A stretch of DNA of 64,000 nucleotides, taken from NCBI RefSeq assembly GCF_005121165.3, contig NZ_CP034413.3:3496001-3560000 (forward strand). Reading direction: 5' to 3'. This document shows positions 26,481 through 34,929 of the stretch, piece after piece. The notes under the pieces were generated by a model that was not told where the DNA came from, searched no databases, and saw nothing but the letters and a program-made list of their open reading frames with translations. A program made the position numbers and the translations under genes. This DNA is from Dysosmobacter welbionis. GTDB taxonomy: Bacteria > Bacillota > Clostridia > Oscillospirales > Oscillospiraceae. How positions within the stretch are numbered: the stretch's first letter is position 1; every line of letters starts with the position of its first letter.

Positions 26481-26870
26481 ATGGAAGGCGCTTCCTCCTC
26501 TATCATCATGCTGGTTGTTCTCATTGCGGTGTTCTACTTCATGCTGATCCGCCCGGAGAACAAGCGGAAGAAAAAGGCCCAGGAGATGCGGGACAGCCTG
26601 AAGAAGGGTGACACCATCACCACCATCGGCGGCATCGTGGGCAAGATCGTCATGGTCAAGCCGGACACCATCGTCATCGAGACCAGCGACGACCGGGTTC
26701 GTATGGAGCTGACCAAGTGGGCCGTCTCCACCACCGGCGTCCAGTCCTCCGGCGAGGAGAAGTCCTCCAAGGAGGAGAAGAAAGAGGACGAGGTCAAGAA
26801 GACCGAGGAGATCCCCGAGGCTCCCGCCGAGGAGACCGATGCATCCTCTGAAGAGGAAAAGAAGGACTAA
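26481..26870 (+). CDS. yajC: Preprotein translocase subunit YajC
   Basis: 129 residues. One N-terminal membrane segment (SSIIMLVVLIAVFYFMLI) is followed by the YajC signature RPENKRKKKAQEMRDSLKKG and IGGIVGKIVMVKPDTIVIET. YajC is an accessory part of the SecDF complex. The tail of about 40 residues is almost entirely acidic and lysine-rich (EEKSSKEEKKEDEVKKTEE), longer than in many homologues. A secD or secF gene does not follow. Confidence 0.93.
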   Translation: MEGASSSIIMLVVLIAVFYFMLIRPENKRKKKAQEMRDSLKKGDTITTIGGIVGKIVMVKPDTIVIETSDDRVRMELTKWAVSTTGVQSSGEEKSSKEEKKEDEVKKTEEIPEAPAEETDASSEEEKKD

Positions 26871-26884
26871 CCCATCATAAAACC

Positions 26885-26934
26885 ACCCTCCCTTGTCATA
26901 AGCTCGGATAGAGCGATGACAGGGGAGGAATTTT
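26885..26934 (+). other. Hairpin overlapping the ribosome binding site of the next gene
   Basis: CCTCCCTTGTCAT pairs with ATGACAGGGGAGG (13 bp, one mismatch) and is followed by AATTTTT. It could end the yajC transcript, but its right arm contains the GGGGAGG of the following gene, so folding would also hide that site. Confidence 0.6.
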
Positions 26935-26935
26935 T

Positions 26936-27358
26936 ATGGGTAACGGGCGGAAACAGACAGCCCTGTGGCTGGTGTTCGTAGAGGGCGCGGCGCTGTCTCT
27001 GGGGATCTATCTGCTGCTGACGGTGCTGCTGTCCGCGCTGGTGGTGAAGGCGGTGCTGCCGGAGGAGGGGAGCTTTCCCGCTGTGGCGGCGTCGTGCTGT
27101 CTGGCGTCCTTCGCCGGGGCCATGCTCAGTGTCCGCCGCTCCTCCTGGGGCAGCCTGGCCAGCGCCATGGTGAGCGCCGCAGGCTTTCTGCTGGCGGTGG
27201 TGGCTGTGGCGCTGCTGTGCTGGCAGCAGATCACCTGGCTGGGCCGCGGGGGCGTGCTGCTGCTGTGCGGCGCAGGCGGGGGACTTCTGGCGGGCCTGTT
27301 GGGTGGCCGGCGGAGGAAGCGGAAGCGCCGTCCGGTCCGCAGGGGCCGCAAGGCCTGA
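26936..27358 (+). CDS. TIGR04086-type membrane protein
   Basis: 140 residues with four hydrophobic segments (LVFVEGAALSLGIYLLLTVLL, FPAVAASCCLASFAGAML, MVSAAGFLLAVVAVALLCW, GGVLLLCGAGGGLLAGLL) and a very basic tail RRRKRKRRPVRRGRK. Placement directly after yajC and the four-segment plan fit the TIGR04086 family of Clostridia. Function unknown. In many Clostridia the SCIFF peptide genes come next; none was found here. Confidence 0.75.
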   Translation: MGNGRKQTALWLVFVEGAALSLGIYLLLTVLLSALVVKAVLPEEGSFPAVAASCCLASFAGAMLSVRRSSWGSLASAMVSAAGFLLAVVAVALLCWQQITWLGRGGVLLLCGAGGGLLAGLLGGRRRKRKRRPVRRGRKA

Positions 27359-27397
27359 AAAGCCGCTTGTGAATTTCACCAAAAATACAGATCTGAG

Positions 27398-27484
27398 CCC
27401 TGCCGCGGAGACTGCGGCCACAGGCGGGAGGTCTCCCGCGGCAGGGGAGACGGCGGCGGCAAATGTGGGGCGCCGCCGCTTTTA
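27398..27484 (+). terminator. Two tandem stems, the second a terminator
   Basis: A long stem CCCTGCCGCGG-AGAC / GTCT-CCCGCGGCAGGG (27398-27446) is followed 7 bases later by GCGGCGGC / GCCGCCGC (27453-27479) with a TTTTA tail. The second has terminator form; the purpose of the first is unclear. Confidence 0.6.
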
Positions 27485-27616
27485 TGTCTACAAGATATTG
27501 TCGTTTTTCGGGGCGGGGGAGGTGATCTCTCACGCCGATTTTACAAAGTTAACATAATATTGTTTACATAATATTTTGCCATAACTCACAAAAAACGGAA
27601 AATTCCCGTAAATTCC

Positions 27617-27645
27617 TTGCAAAATCCGGCGAATTCAACTATATT
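27617..27645 (+). promoter_or_regulatory. Sigma-A-like promoter upstream of spoIIM
   Basis: TTGCAA (27617-27622), 17 bp, TATATT (27640-27645). The 130 bases before it (27520-27650) are strikingly AT-rich for this genome and include repeated AACATAATATTGTTTACATAATATT, which may be a protein-binding region. Confidence 0.7.
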
Positions 27646-27721
27646 AGAACAAGCAAGGTCTTACGTCAACCGCTACATAAATCCGCCTGCCCCCGCATAG
27701 GATGCGGTGAGGTGAGGCGGA

Positions 27722-28357
27722 TTGAACACGAGAACATTGACGAAGCGGCCCACGGTCCAGCTGCCCACGCTGCCCCGCCTGCTTCTGCTGGCGCTGTTCT
27801 TCCTGGCCGGCGTCCTTTTGGGACAGGTCCTGTCGGGCCGGGTGCCGGACACCACGGGGGACGAGCTGCGGCGGTATCTGGAGGACTACGTCCGCCTGGG
27901 GGGCGAGGGAGCGCCCACTGTCCAGACGGCTCTGTCGGCCCTGGTGATCTATTTCCGCTATCCGCTGTTTGCATTTCTGCTGGGGTTCGCCTCCATCGGG
28001 GTGGTGCTGCTGCCCTGTGTGACGGCGGCTTACGGCTTTTTTCTGTCCTTTTCCGTGTGCTGCTTCACGGCGGCCTTCGGCGTGGACGGCGTGCTGCTGG
28101 CCCTGGCGGTGTTCGGCCTGCGGTGCATGGTGACCCTGCCCTGCTATTTCCTGCTGGCGGCGGCCTCCTGGGGGACGTCCGCGGGACTGGCGGCCGTGTC
28201 CTTTGGGAGAGGACGGCGGACTGCCCCTGTGGTCTACGGCCGGGCCTGCTGGGTCCGGTTCGGCGCCTGCTGTCTGGCGCTGCTGGCGGGTGTGTGTGCG
28301 GAGCTGTTTTTGTCCCCGGTGCTGCTGCGGCTGATGCTGGAGCGCATCCTGGGGTAG
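27722..28357 (+). CDS. spoIIM: Stage II sporulation protein M
   Basis: 211 residues from a TTG start with GAGGTGAGGCGG just upstream. The protein has at least five membrane segments (PRLLLLALFFLAGVLLGQVL, LFAFLLGFASIGVVLLP, VTAAYGFFLSFSVCCFTAAFG, MVTLPCYFLLAAASW, FGACCLALLAGVCAELFL). SpoIIM works with SpoIID and SpoIIP in septal peptidoglycan removal and engulfment. The pairing with xerD is the Bacillus spoIIM-ripX order, which supports the call. Confidence 0.87.
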   Translation: MNTRTLTKRPTVQLPTLPRLLLLALFFLAGVLLGQVLSGRVPDTTGDELRRYLEDYVRLGGEGAPTVQTALSALVIYFRYPLFAFLLGFASIGVVLLPCVTAAYGFFLSFSVCCFTAAFGVDGVLLALAVFGLRCMVTLPCYFLLAAASWGTSAGLAAVSFGRGRRTAPVVYGRACWVRFGACCLALLAGVCAELFLSPVLLRLMLERILG

Positions 28358-28385
28358 AGAGAAAGAGAGAGGGAGGAGAGCACCC

Positions 28386-29273
28386 TTGGCAAGAGACGAC
28401 ATTGCGGACTTTGGGACTTATCTGGCGGAGGAGCGTCACGCCTCCCAGAACACCATCTGCTCCTATCTGCGGGACGTGACCCAGTTCTCCGCGTATTTGC
28501 GGGAGCACCAGAGCTGCACGCTGCGGCAGGCCGGCGGAGAGATGATTCAGGACTACATGAGCTGGATGCGGGGGCGGGGGAAGTCCGCCGCCTCGGTGAC
28601 CCGGTTCCTGGCCTCCGTCAAGTCGTTTTACAACTTTCTGCTCTCCGCCGGCGCCGTAAAGGCCAACCCCGCCAAGAGCATCAGCGCGGACCGGGCAGAG
28701 CGGAAGTATCCGGAGATCCTCACCAGCAAAGAGGTGGAGCTGTTTCTGGAGCAGCCCCGGTGCGTGGACGCCAAGGGATACCGGGACCATGCCATGCTGG
28801 AGCTGCTGTACGCCACCGGCATCCGGGTCAGCGAGCTGATCTCCCTGGACCTGAAGGACCTGAATCTCTCCGCGGGCTTCATCCGGTGTGCCAGCCGGGG
28901 CAAGGAGCGGATCATCCCCCTGTACCACACGGCCGTGAAGGCGCTGCAGGACTATGTGCGGGATATCCGGCCCCAGCTGATCGCCGACGGCGGCGAGCAG
29001 GCCCTGTTCGTGAACATGAACGGCGAGCGCATGAGCCGCCAGGGGTTCTGGAAGATCATCAAGTACTATCAGGAGAAGGCGGGGATCGAAAAGGACATCA
29101 CCCCCCACACCCTGCGCCACTCCTTTGCCGTCCACCTGCTGGAAAACGGCGCGGACCTGCGGTCCATCCAGGAGATGCTGGGCCATGCGGACATCTCCTC
29201 CACCCAGATCTACACCCATGTGGTGAAGCGCCAGCTGAAGGATGTGTATCAGAAAGCCCATCCCCGGGCGTAA
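28386..29273 (+). CDS. xerD: Site-specific tyrosine recombinase XerD
   Basis: 295 residues, TTG start after GGGAGGAGAG. N-terminal core-binding domain (FGTYLAEERHASQNTICSYL) and C-terminal catalytic domain with the tyrosine-recombinase residues: ATGIRVSEL (Arg), a lysine in the SRGKER beta hairpin, TPHTLRHSFAVHLLENG (His-x-x-Arg), GHADISSTQIYTHV (His and the nucleophile Tyr). It resolves chromosome dimers at dif with XerC (encoded at 54.6 kb). Confidence 0.93.
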   Translation: MARDDIADFGTYLAEERHASQNTICSYLRDVTQFSAYLREHQSCTLRQAGGEMIQDYMSWMRGRGKSAASVTRFLASVKSFYNFLLSAGAVKANPAKSISADRAERKYPEILTSKEVELFLEQPRCVDAKGYRDHAMLELLYATGIRVSELISLDLKDLNLSAGFIRCASRGKERIIPLYHTAVKALQDYVRDIRPQLIADGGEQALFVNMNGERMSRQGFWKIIKYYQEKAGIEKDITPHTLRHSFAVHLLENGADLRSIQEMLGHADISSTQIYTHVVKRQLKDVYQKAHPRA

Positions 29274-29565
29274 TTCCAAGGGGAGCACCGGCGCCTCCCG
29301 CCGACGCTCCGGCGGGCAGAGCCCGCCTCTGCCGATCCCCTCGCCTTTGCACGGCAAAGACGGCCCCCGGCCGACTGCGGCCAGGGGCAGAGGCGTCCCG
29401 TCCAGGCACATGCCCTGGCCGGGACTTTTTTCTGCGCAAACGCACGGCAGACCACGGAAATGCACAGCGGCGTTCTGCCTGCCTGTGAAAAAATTTTCCG
29501 CCGCCGCAAACAAAACCGGCTGCCTGGGACTCAAATAGGTGAAGAGAAGAGAAAGGAGGACCGCC
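29274..29565 (+). other. Intergenic region with xerD terminator and GC-rich palindromes
   Basis: No gene seen. 29280-29345 holds overlapping GC-rich inverted repeats (CCGCCGACGCTCCGGCGGGCAG and neighbours). A terminator lies at 29395-29431: GTCCCG-T-CCAGG pairs with CCTGG-C-CGGGAC, followed by TTTTTT. The last 90 bases, with an A/T-rich GAAAAAATTTTCC stretch, should hold the promoter of the sigma-factor operon; no exact boxes can be assigned. Confidence 0.65.
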
Positions 29566-30039
29566 ATGGATCACGACGAATTCGCCCGCCGGGCGGAGGC
29601 TCTCCGGGCCCGGCTGTACCGGACGGCGTACCTGTACCTGGGCAGCGAGGCCGACGCCCTGGAGGCGGTGGACGAGGGCGTATACCAGGCCCTGCGGGCT
29701 TTGCGGCAGCTGCGTCAGCCGGACTTTTTTGAGACCTGGCTCACCCGGATCGTGCTGAACGCGTGCCACCGGGAGCTGCGGCGCCGGCGGCGCCTGGCCG
29801 GGGAGGAGGCTCTGCCGGAGAGCGCCGGTCCGGATGCCTATGACGCCCTGCCCCTGAAGGAGGCCGTCCGCCGCCTGCCGGAGGAATTGCGGGCGGTGGT
29901 GATCCTGCGGTACTTCGCAGGATACACCCAGGCGGAGACCGCCCGGGCATTGAACATTCCCCAGGGCACCGCGGCCACCCGCCAGCGGCGGGCATTGCAG
30001 CTGCTGCGCCTGGAACTGGGAGAGGAGGGAGACGCATGA
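29566..30039 (+). CDS. ECF-type RNA polymerase sigma factor
   Basis: 157 residues. Region 2 is seen as RLYRTAYLYLGSEADALEAVDEGVYQALRALRQLRQP with FFETWLTRIVLNACHRELRRRR; region 4 as AVRRLPEELRAVVILRYFAGYTQAETARALNIPQGTAATRQRRAL. Such factors answer envelope signals. It overlaps by 4 bp the membrane protein that probably holds it inactive. The SylI-like target is unknown. Confidence 0.92.
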   Translation: MDHDEFARRAEALRARLYRTAYLYLGSEADALEAVDEGVYQALRALRQLRQPDFFETWLTRIVLNACHRELRRRRRLAGEEALPESAGPDAYDALPLKEAVRRLPEELRAVVILRYFAGYTQAETARALNIPQGTAATRQRRALQLLRLELGEEGDA

Positions 30040-31415
30040 CCCGAAACGAGGAATATCAGGCCCTGCTCCAGGAGCTGGAGACCACACCGGCGGCCCTGGA
30101 CGGCGCTGTGGAGCGGGCGCTGCGCCGCCGGAAACGGGACCGCCGCCTGCGGCTCTTCGGCGTCCCGGCGGGGAGCCTGGCGGCCTGCTTCGCCGCCTTT
30201 GTGCTGCTGGTGAACCTGTTCCCGCCCTTCGCGCGGGCCTGCGGCTCAGTGCCGGTGCTGCGGGAGCTGGCCCAGGCGGTGGCCTGGTCGCCCAGCCTCT
30301 CCGCCGCGGTGGAGAACGACTACGTCCAGCCCATCGGCCAGTCCCAGACGGTGAACGGCGTCACCGCCACGGTGGAGTATGTGATCGTGGACCGCAAACA
30401 GCTGAACATCTTCTACACCCTGGACTATGCCCCGGACCTGGGGCCCATGTGGGCGGACTGCCGGATCACCCCCGGCGACGGCAGCGCGGGAGACGCCGGC
30501 GGCCGGACGGAGAAGCCGGGGGAGCTGGTGGAGATCAAGCGGGACTTTGTGGACCGGGACGTGCCCGGAATCCTGGATCTGACCCTGTCGGTCTACCCGG
30601 CAGAGCAGGACGGGGGCGGGCCGCCTGCGGAGAACACCGGCGACGGCTACTTTGACCAGCCGGTCGATGACCAGCCGGCGTATCTGGCGGAGATGACGTT
30701 CCACCTGGAATTCGACCCCTATTTCACCGCCCAGGGGACGCTACTGGAGCTGAACCGGACCTTTGCCCTGGACGGCCAGACCTTCACGCTGCAAGAGGCG
30801 GAAATCTACCCCACCCATCTGCGGCTGACCCTGACGGCGGACCCGGACAACACCGCCTGGCTGGCGGGCCTGGACCTGTACCTGGAGAACGAGCACGGCG
30901 AGCGGTTTGAAAAGAGCCTGGGCGGCATCACCGCATCCGGGGACCCGGAGGGGGAGGGCATGGGCACCTTCTGGCTGGACAGCCCCTTCTTCAGCCAGGG
31001 GGAGCACCTGACCCTCCACATCACCGGCGTCCGGTGGAAGGACAAGGACGCGCCGCCGGTGAAGCTGAATCTGGCGGAGGGCACCGCCGAAAACCTGCCG
31101 GAGGGCACCTGGTTCCAGGGCGCAGAGCGCCTGCCGGAGGGATGGATCGTGTACCTGGTGTCCCCGCTGATGGAGAACCGGACCATGGGGAGCGTGTTCT
31201 CCAGAGGGGCCTGGGACGAGGACGGGAACTATTATGAGATCTGGCAGTTCGGCTCCTCCTACGGCTACTGGGACGAGACGGCGCAGGAGCGCGTAGGGGA
31301 GGACCGGTGGTATACCGAGGACTTCCCCCTGGCGGGACTGGCGGGCGACACGGCCTATCTGGACCCCTGCTACAACCGGATGGCCGCCGTTGATGCGGCG
31401 GTTCCCATCCAATAG
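30036..31415 (+). CDS. DUF4179-type membrane protein, probable anti-sigma factor
   Basis: 459 residues. A short cytoplasmic N-terminus (EYQALLQELETTPAALDGAV, ERALRRRKRDRRLRLFG) precedes one membrane segment (VPAGSLAACFAAFVLLVNLFPPF) and a large extracellular part. The DUF4179-like portion includes LRELAQAVAWSPSLSAAVENDYVQPIGQSQ, VNGVTATVEYVIVDRKQLNIFYTL; later beta domains follow (FALDGQTFTLQEAEIYPTHLRL). In Clostridia this architecture is typically encoded next to an ECF sigma factor and is taken to be its sensor and inhibitor. Translational overlap with the sigma gene supports this. Confidence 0.82.
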   Translation: MTRNEEYQALLQELETTPAALDGAVERALRRRKRDRRLRLFGVPAGSLAACFAAFVLLVNLFPPFARACGSVPVLRELAQAVAWSPSLSAAVENDYVQPIGQSQTVNGVTATVEYVIVDRKQLNIFYTLDYAPDLGPMWADCRITPGDGSAGDAGGRTEKPGELVEIKRDFVDRDVPGILDLTLSVYPAEQDGGGPPAENTGDGYFDQPVDDQPAYLAEMTFHLEFDPYFTAQGTLLELNRTFALDGQTFTLQEAEIYPTHLRLTLTADPDNTAWLAGLDLYLENEHGERFEKSLGGITASGDPEGEGMGTFWLDSPFFSQGEHLTLHITGVRWKDKDAPPVKLNLAEGTAENLPEGTWFQGAERLPEGWIVYLVSPLMENRTMGSVFSRGAWDEDGNYYEIWQFGSSYGYWDETAQERVGEDRWYTEDFPLAGLAGDTAYLDPCYNRMAAVDAAVPIQ

Positions 31416-31440
31416 GCGAGGGGGAGTCAAATCCCCCGCC
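31415..31440 (+). terminator. Hairpin after the sigma-factor operon
   Basis: GGCGAGGGGGA / TCCCCCGCC stem (31415-31440) beside the stop codon; it overlaps the last codon region and has only a short T tail. Confidence 0.6.
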
Positions 31441-31460
31441 TTCCATGCGAACGAGAGAGC

Positions 31461-31486
31461 GCCCGCCGCAAGGCGGGTGCTTTTTT
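31461..31486 (+). terminator. Rho-independent terminator upstream of ruvC
   Basis: GCCCGCC-GCAA-GGCGGGT-GC followed by TTTTTT. It closes the sigma operon before the ruv genes. Confidence 0.85.
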
Positions 31487-31604
31487 GCCCGCCGAACGGC
31501 GGCCGGGGTGATCCTGCCGGGGAGAAGCCCGCGCGTTTTCCCTGTTGCGCTTCCCTGGAAAATTTGTTATACTGTTACAGTATGTATACTGGAGGGAAAG
31601 CGCC

Positions 31605-32117
31605 ATGCGGATCCTGGGCATCGACCCCGGCTACGCCACCATCGGCTTCGGCCTCATCACGGCGGAGCGGGCACAAGTGAACATGCTTACCTACGGCGCC
31701 ATCACCACCCCGGCGGGGCTGCCGCTCTCCCGGCGGCTGTACCAGATCGGCACCGATATGGAGGACCTGATCGGCCAGCTGAAGCCGGATGTCATCTCCA
31801 TCGAGGAGCTGTTCTTCAACACGAACCTGACCACCGGCATCGCCGTGGCCCACGCCCGCGGCGTGCTGCTGTACACGGCGGAAAAGTGCGGGATCCCGCT
31901 CCACGAGTACACCCCCTCCCAGGTGAAGATGGCGGTGGTGGGCTACGGCAAGGCGGAAAAGCGCCAGGTGATGGACATGACCCGCCGCCTGCTGCACCTG
32001 AAAGCCGTCCCCCGGCCCGACGACGCCGCGGACGCCCTGGCCCTGGCCCTGTGCCATGCCCGGAGTGCCACGTCCCGCCTGCCCCTGCAGGACAGCAGGG
32101 TCAAGGAGACCATCTGA
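31605..32117 (+). CDS. ruvC: Holliday junction resolvase RuvC
   Basis: 170 residues. Acidic active-site residues lie in RILGIDPGYATIGFG (Asp), SIEELFFNTN (Glu) and PRPDDAADALALALCH (two Asp). The C-terminal catalytic motif and LPSQ-like VKMAVVGYGKAEKRQV support it. RuvC cuts junctions processed by RuvAB. Upstream, TATACTGTTACAGTATGTATA (31566-31586) contains the palindrome TACTGTTACAGTA, perhaps an operator; no clear -35/-10 pair was found. Confidence 0.95.
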   Translation: MRILGIDPGYATIGFGLITAERAQVNMLTYGAITTPAGLPLSRRLYQIGTDMEDLIGQLKPDVISIEELFFNTNLTTGIAVAHARGVLLYTAEKCGIPLHEYTPSQVKMAVVGYGKAEKRQVMDMTRRLLHLKAVPRPDDAADALALALCHARSATSRLPLQDSRVKETI

Positions 32118-32184
32118 ACAGTCAGGAACCGGACCGCTCCGCCGGACGCCGGAATTCCGAACTCCCAAGGAAGTGTGATTATCC

Positions 32185-32790
32185 ATGTTTTACTATCTGG
32201 ACGGCACCGTGGCAGAGATTCTGCCCTATCTGGCGGTCATCGACTGCGGCGGCGTGGGCTACGCCTGCAAGACCACCAACACCACTCTGGCCCAGCTGAA
32301 AAAGGGCCAGCGGGGGAAGCTCTACACCTATCTGGACGTGGGGGAGAACGCCTTCGGCCTGTACGGCTTCGCCACGGCCAACGAGCTGAACAGCTTCAAG
32401 CTGCTGATCGGCGTCAGCGGCGTGGGGCCCAAGGCGGCGCTGGCCATCCTCTCCGCCGCCACGCCGGAGTCCCTGGCCATGGCCATCGTCACCGGGGACG
32501 AGAAGAGCCTGACGGCGGCGCCGGGCGTGGGCAAGAAGATCGCCCAGCGGATCATCCTGGAGCTGAAGGACAAGATGGCCCGGGAGAGCGCCGCCACGGG
32601 GCTGGACTTCTCCGGCGGAGCCGCTGTGAGCGTCCCGGCCTTTACAAATAAGGCCACAGAGGCGGCCCAGGCCCTGGCGGTGCTGGGCTACACCAGCGCT
32701 GAGGTGGCCCAAGCGCTGAAGGGCGTGGACGTGGAAACTCTGTCTCTGGAGGAGATCATCCGCCAGTGCCTGAAAAAGATGGTGAAGTGA
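32185..32790 (+). CDS. ruvA: Holliday junction branch migration protein RuvA
   Basis: 201 residues. N-terminal OB domain (YLDGTVAEILPYLAVIDCGGVGYACK), helix-hairpin-helix core (LLIGVSGVGPKAALAILS, TAAPGVGKKIAQRIILELKDK) and the C-terminal RuvB-binding domain (EAAQALAVLGYTSAEVAQAL). RuvA holds the junction for the RuvB motor. Confidence 0.95.
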   Translation: MFYYLDGTVAEILPYLAVIDCGGVGYACKTTNTTLAQLKKGQRGKLYTYLDVGENAFGLYGFATANELNSFKLLIGVSGVGPKAALAILSAATPESLAMAIVTGDEKSLTAAPGVGKKIAQRIILELKDKMARESAATGLDFSGGAAVSVPAFTNKATEAAQALAVLGYTSAEVAQALKGVDVETLSLEEIIRQCLKKMVK

Positions 32791-32792
32791 GT

Positions 32793-33020
32793 ATGAAGAT
32801 CCTGTCCGTGATTCTGCTCCTGGCCGCGCTGGCCATGGCCTTTCTTGCCATGATATTCGGAACCCGCTTTGCGGCCCTGCTCAATAAGGGCCAGCAGCGC
32901 CACGGCCTGCCGGAAAAAGAGCGGCGGCAGCGCAACCGCAGCGGCGCGGTGTTCGCCCTGTGCCTGTGCGCGGTGTTCGGCCTGGCCTGGCTGGCGGTGC
33001 ATCTGTTCCAGGCGGGCTGA
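32793..33020 (+). CDS. Small two-segment membrane protein between ruvA and ruvB
   Basis: 75 residues, ATG 2 bp after the ruvA stop. Two hydrophobic segments (ILSVILLLAALAMAFLAMIFG and SGAVFALCLCAVFGLAWLAVHLF) flank a basic loop HGLPEKERRQRNR. I do not recognise a family. Close spacing suggests cotranscription with ruvA and ruvB, which makes it a possible cofactor of the complex or merely a passenger. Confidence 0.6.
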   Translation: MKILSVILLLAALAMAFLAMIFGTRFAALLNKGQQRHGLPEKERRQRNRSGAVFALCLCAVFGLAWLAVHLFQAG

Positions 33021-33073
33021 CCGCCCCGGCCGGAATTTTGGAGCACATTCAGAGCACATGAGGAAGTGAACCC

Positions 33074-34138
33074 ATGAGCATCGACTTTGGAAACGACATC
33101 TATGAAGAGCCCATCGTGGCCAAGACCTTCCTGCAGGAGGACGCCCAGGAGGGGTCCCTCCGGCCCAAGACCCTGCGGGAGTATATCGGCCAGGAGAAGG
33201 CGAAGGACAACCTGGCCGTGTTCATCCAGGCCGCCCAGAAGCGGGGAGAGGCCCTGGACCACGTGCTGCTCCACGGCCCGCCCGGCCTGGGCAAGACCAC
33301 GCTGGCCGGGATCATCGCCCAGGAGATGGGGGCGGGCATCCGCATCACCTCGGGCCCGGCCATCGAGAAGCCCGGGGATCTGGCGGCGCTGCTGACGAAC
33401 CTCAACGAGGGGGACATCCTCTTTGTGGACGAGATCCACCGGCTGAACCGGTCCGTGGAGGAGATCCTGTACCCGGCCATGGAGGACTACGCCCTGGACA
33501 TCATCGTGGGCAAGGGCCCCAGCGCCAACTCCATCCGGCTGGACCTGCCCAGGTTCACCCTGATCGGCGCCACCACCCGGGCGGGGCAGCTGTCCGCGCC
33601 CCTGCGGGACCGGTTCGGCGTGACGCTGCGGCTGGAGCTGTACACGCCGGAGGAGCTCTCTCAGATCATCACCCGGTCCGCCGCCATTTTGAACGTGGAC
33701 ATCGTGCCGGAGGGCGCCTATGAGATCGCCCGCCGCAGCCGGGGCACGCCCCGGATCGCCAACCGGATGCTGCGCCGGGTCCGGGACTTCGCCCAGGTGA
33801 AGGCCGACGGCGTCATCACCAAGGATGTGGCGGACCAGGCCCTGTGCGCGCTGGAGATCGACCACCTGGGGCTGGACCCCATCGACCGGCGGATGCTGGG
33901 GGCCGTCATCGAGAACTACGGCGGCGGTCCCGTGGGCCTGGAGACCCTGGCCGCCACCATCGGCGAGGAGGCCGTGACTCTGGAGGACGTGTACGAGCCA
34001 TACCTGATGCAGCTGGGCTTCCTGACCCGGACGCCCCGGGGCCGGTGCGTGACGGCGAAGGCATACCAGCACCTGCATAAGCCCATCCCTGGCGGCATGA
34101 CGGCGGATCCGCCGGACATGGACCAGCTGACGCTGTGA
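33074..34138 (+). CDS. ruvB: Holliday junction DNA helicase RuvB
   Basis: 354 residues. AAA+ motor with Walker [17 protein letters not shown], Walker [25 protein letters not shown], sensor [18 protein letters not shown] and C-terminal winged helix ([20 protein letters not shown]). The N-terminal [19 protein letters not shown] is typical. Confidence 0.97.
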   Translation: MSIDFGNDIYEEPIVAKTFLQEDAQEGSLRPKTLREYIGQEKAKDNLAVFIQAAQKRGEALDHVLLHGPPGLGKTTLAGIIAQEMGAGIRITSGPAIEKPGDLAALLTNLNEGDILFVDEIHRLNRSVEEILYPAMEDYALDIIVGKGPSANSIRLDLPRFTLIGATTRAGQLSAPLRDRFGVTLRLELYTPEELSQIITRSAAILNVDIVPEGAYEIARRSRGTPRIANRMLRRVRDFAQVKADGVITKDVADQALCALEIDHLGLDPIDRRMLGAVIENYGGGPVGLETLAATIGEEAVTLEDVYEPYLMQLGFLTRTPRGRCVTAKAYQHLHKPIPGGMTADPPDMDQLTL

Positions 34139-34151
34139 GGAGGCGGTTTTC

Positions 34152-34631
34152 ATGAAGCGGACCCTGGCGGAGCGCGTCGCATTTCTGATGCTGTCGGCGG
34201 CGCTGGCCGTCGGAGCCTGGGCCGTCACAGGCCGGGCTGCCTGCTCCGTGACGGCGCCCTATCAGTTTCCCGTCCAGCCCGGCACGCCGGAGTGGGTGGA
34301 GCTGTCCGCCAACGCCCGTCGTGCCGCCTGCCGCCTGCCGGCGGGGCTGGCAGAGCAGATGACCTCCGAGGCCCTGCTGGAGACGGCGCTGGACTATCCG
34401 TTCAACGCCTCCATGTATGTGTCCAGCGACCTGGAGGGGATGTTCGGAAAGCGGGCGGCCCTGGCGGGCAACGACGCCCTGGCGGAGCTGGTGACCCGGC
34501 CGGACGCGGAGGAAGTGATCGCCCGCGCGCTGGCGGCGCCTGCGGAGGCAGGGGAGGACCCCCTGCGGGGCGTGTATCTGGAGACCTTCTGCGCCTGGCT
34601 GCCGGAGCTGTCCAGGATGGCGGGCGTCTGA
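34152..34631 (+). CDS. Exported protein of unknown function
   Basis: 159 residues. An N-terminal signal-like segment (VAFLMLSAALAVGAWAVTGRAA) is followed by an extracytoplasmic helical region: PGTPEWVELSANARRAACRL, AEQMTSEALLETALDYPFN, then ALAELVTRPDAEEVIARAL. From memory, the TPEW and EALLETALDYP motifs recur in many uncharacterised exported proteins of Oscillospiraceae, so this is probably one member of a clade-wide family. No function can be assigned. It follows ruvB by 13 bp. Confidence 0.7.
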   Translation: MKRTLAERVAFLMLSAALAVGAWAVTGRAACSVTAPYQFPVQPGTPEWVELSANARRAACRLPAGLAEQMTSEALLETALDYPFNASMYVSSDLEGMFGKRAALAGNDALAELVTRPDAEEVIARALAAPAEAGEDPLRGVYLETFCAWLPELSRMAGV

Positions 34632-34635
34632 GGCG

Positions 34636-34842
34636 TCACAGGGGCAGGCCCCGGCCGGTGCGCAGGCCCAGCAGAAAGGCATGGATGGCGGTGAATTCCC
34701 GGGCCTTTTCGTAATCCGCCGCCATCTCAGAGGTGAGCTCTCCCTCCAGAAGGGAGAGGGGCATCTCGTAGTCATCCGGTGGGGCAGCGTCCAGCTGGGG
34801 GCGGATGTAGTGGGCGTACAGCCATTTCATGAAGTCGGACAT
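34636..34842 (-). CDS. Small protein divergent from the first XRE repressor
   Basis: 68 residues from an ATG with AAAGGAG 8 bp upstream. Sequence begins MSDFMKWLYAHYIRPQLD, middle PLSLLEGELTSEMAADYEKA, end FTAIHAFLLGLRTGRGLPL: a likely helical hairpin, loosely like the short DUF6809-type proteins of Firmicutes (uncertain). It is divergent from xre1 and shares an operator region with it. Its first codons recur, degenerate, at the two neighbouring cassettes (35161-35214 and near 35585). Confidence 0.65.
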   Translation of the reverse strand: MSDFMKWLYAHYIRPQLDAAPPDDYEMPLSLLEGELTSEMAADYEKAREFTAIHAFLLGLRTGRGLPL

Positions 34843-34863
34843 TGCGAATGCTCCTTTCAAAAT

Positions 34864-34913
34864 ACAATGGATGCGTTGTGCTTAGCTGCAGTATAATACA
34901 ACGGATACATCGT
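34864..34913 (+). promoter_or_regulatory. Twin operators of cassette 1
   Basis: Two 16-bp sites, ACAATGGATGCGTTGT (34864-34879) and ACAACGGATACATCGT (34898-34913), lie 34 bp apart start to start. Each follows the plan ACAAC-N6-GTTGT with one or two mismatches. They flank a TATAAT (34892-34897) that would serve xre1. They sit between the divergent small gene and xre1. Confidence 0.7.
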
Positions 34914-34929
34914 GTCAAGAGGTGACGAT

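Noticed and set aside
29280-29345. tRNA gene after xerD
   Set aside because: GC-rich palindromes are present but no tRNA cloverleaf, TTCGA loop or anticodon arm can be drawn.
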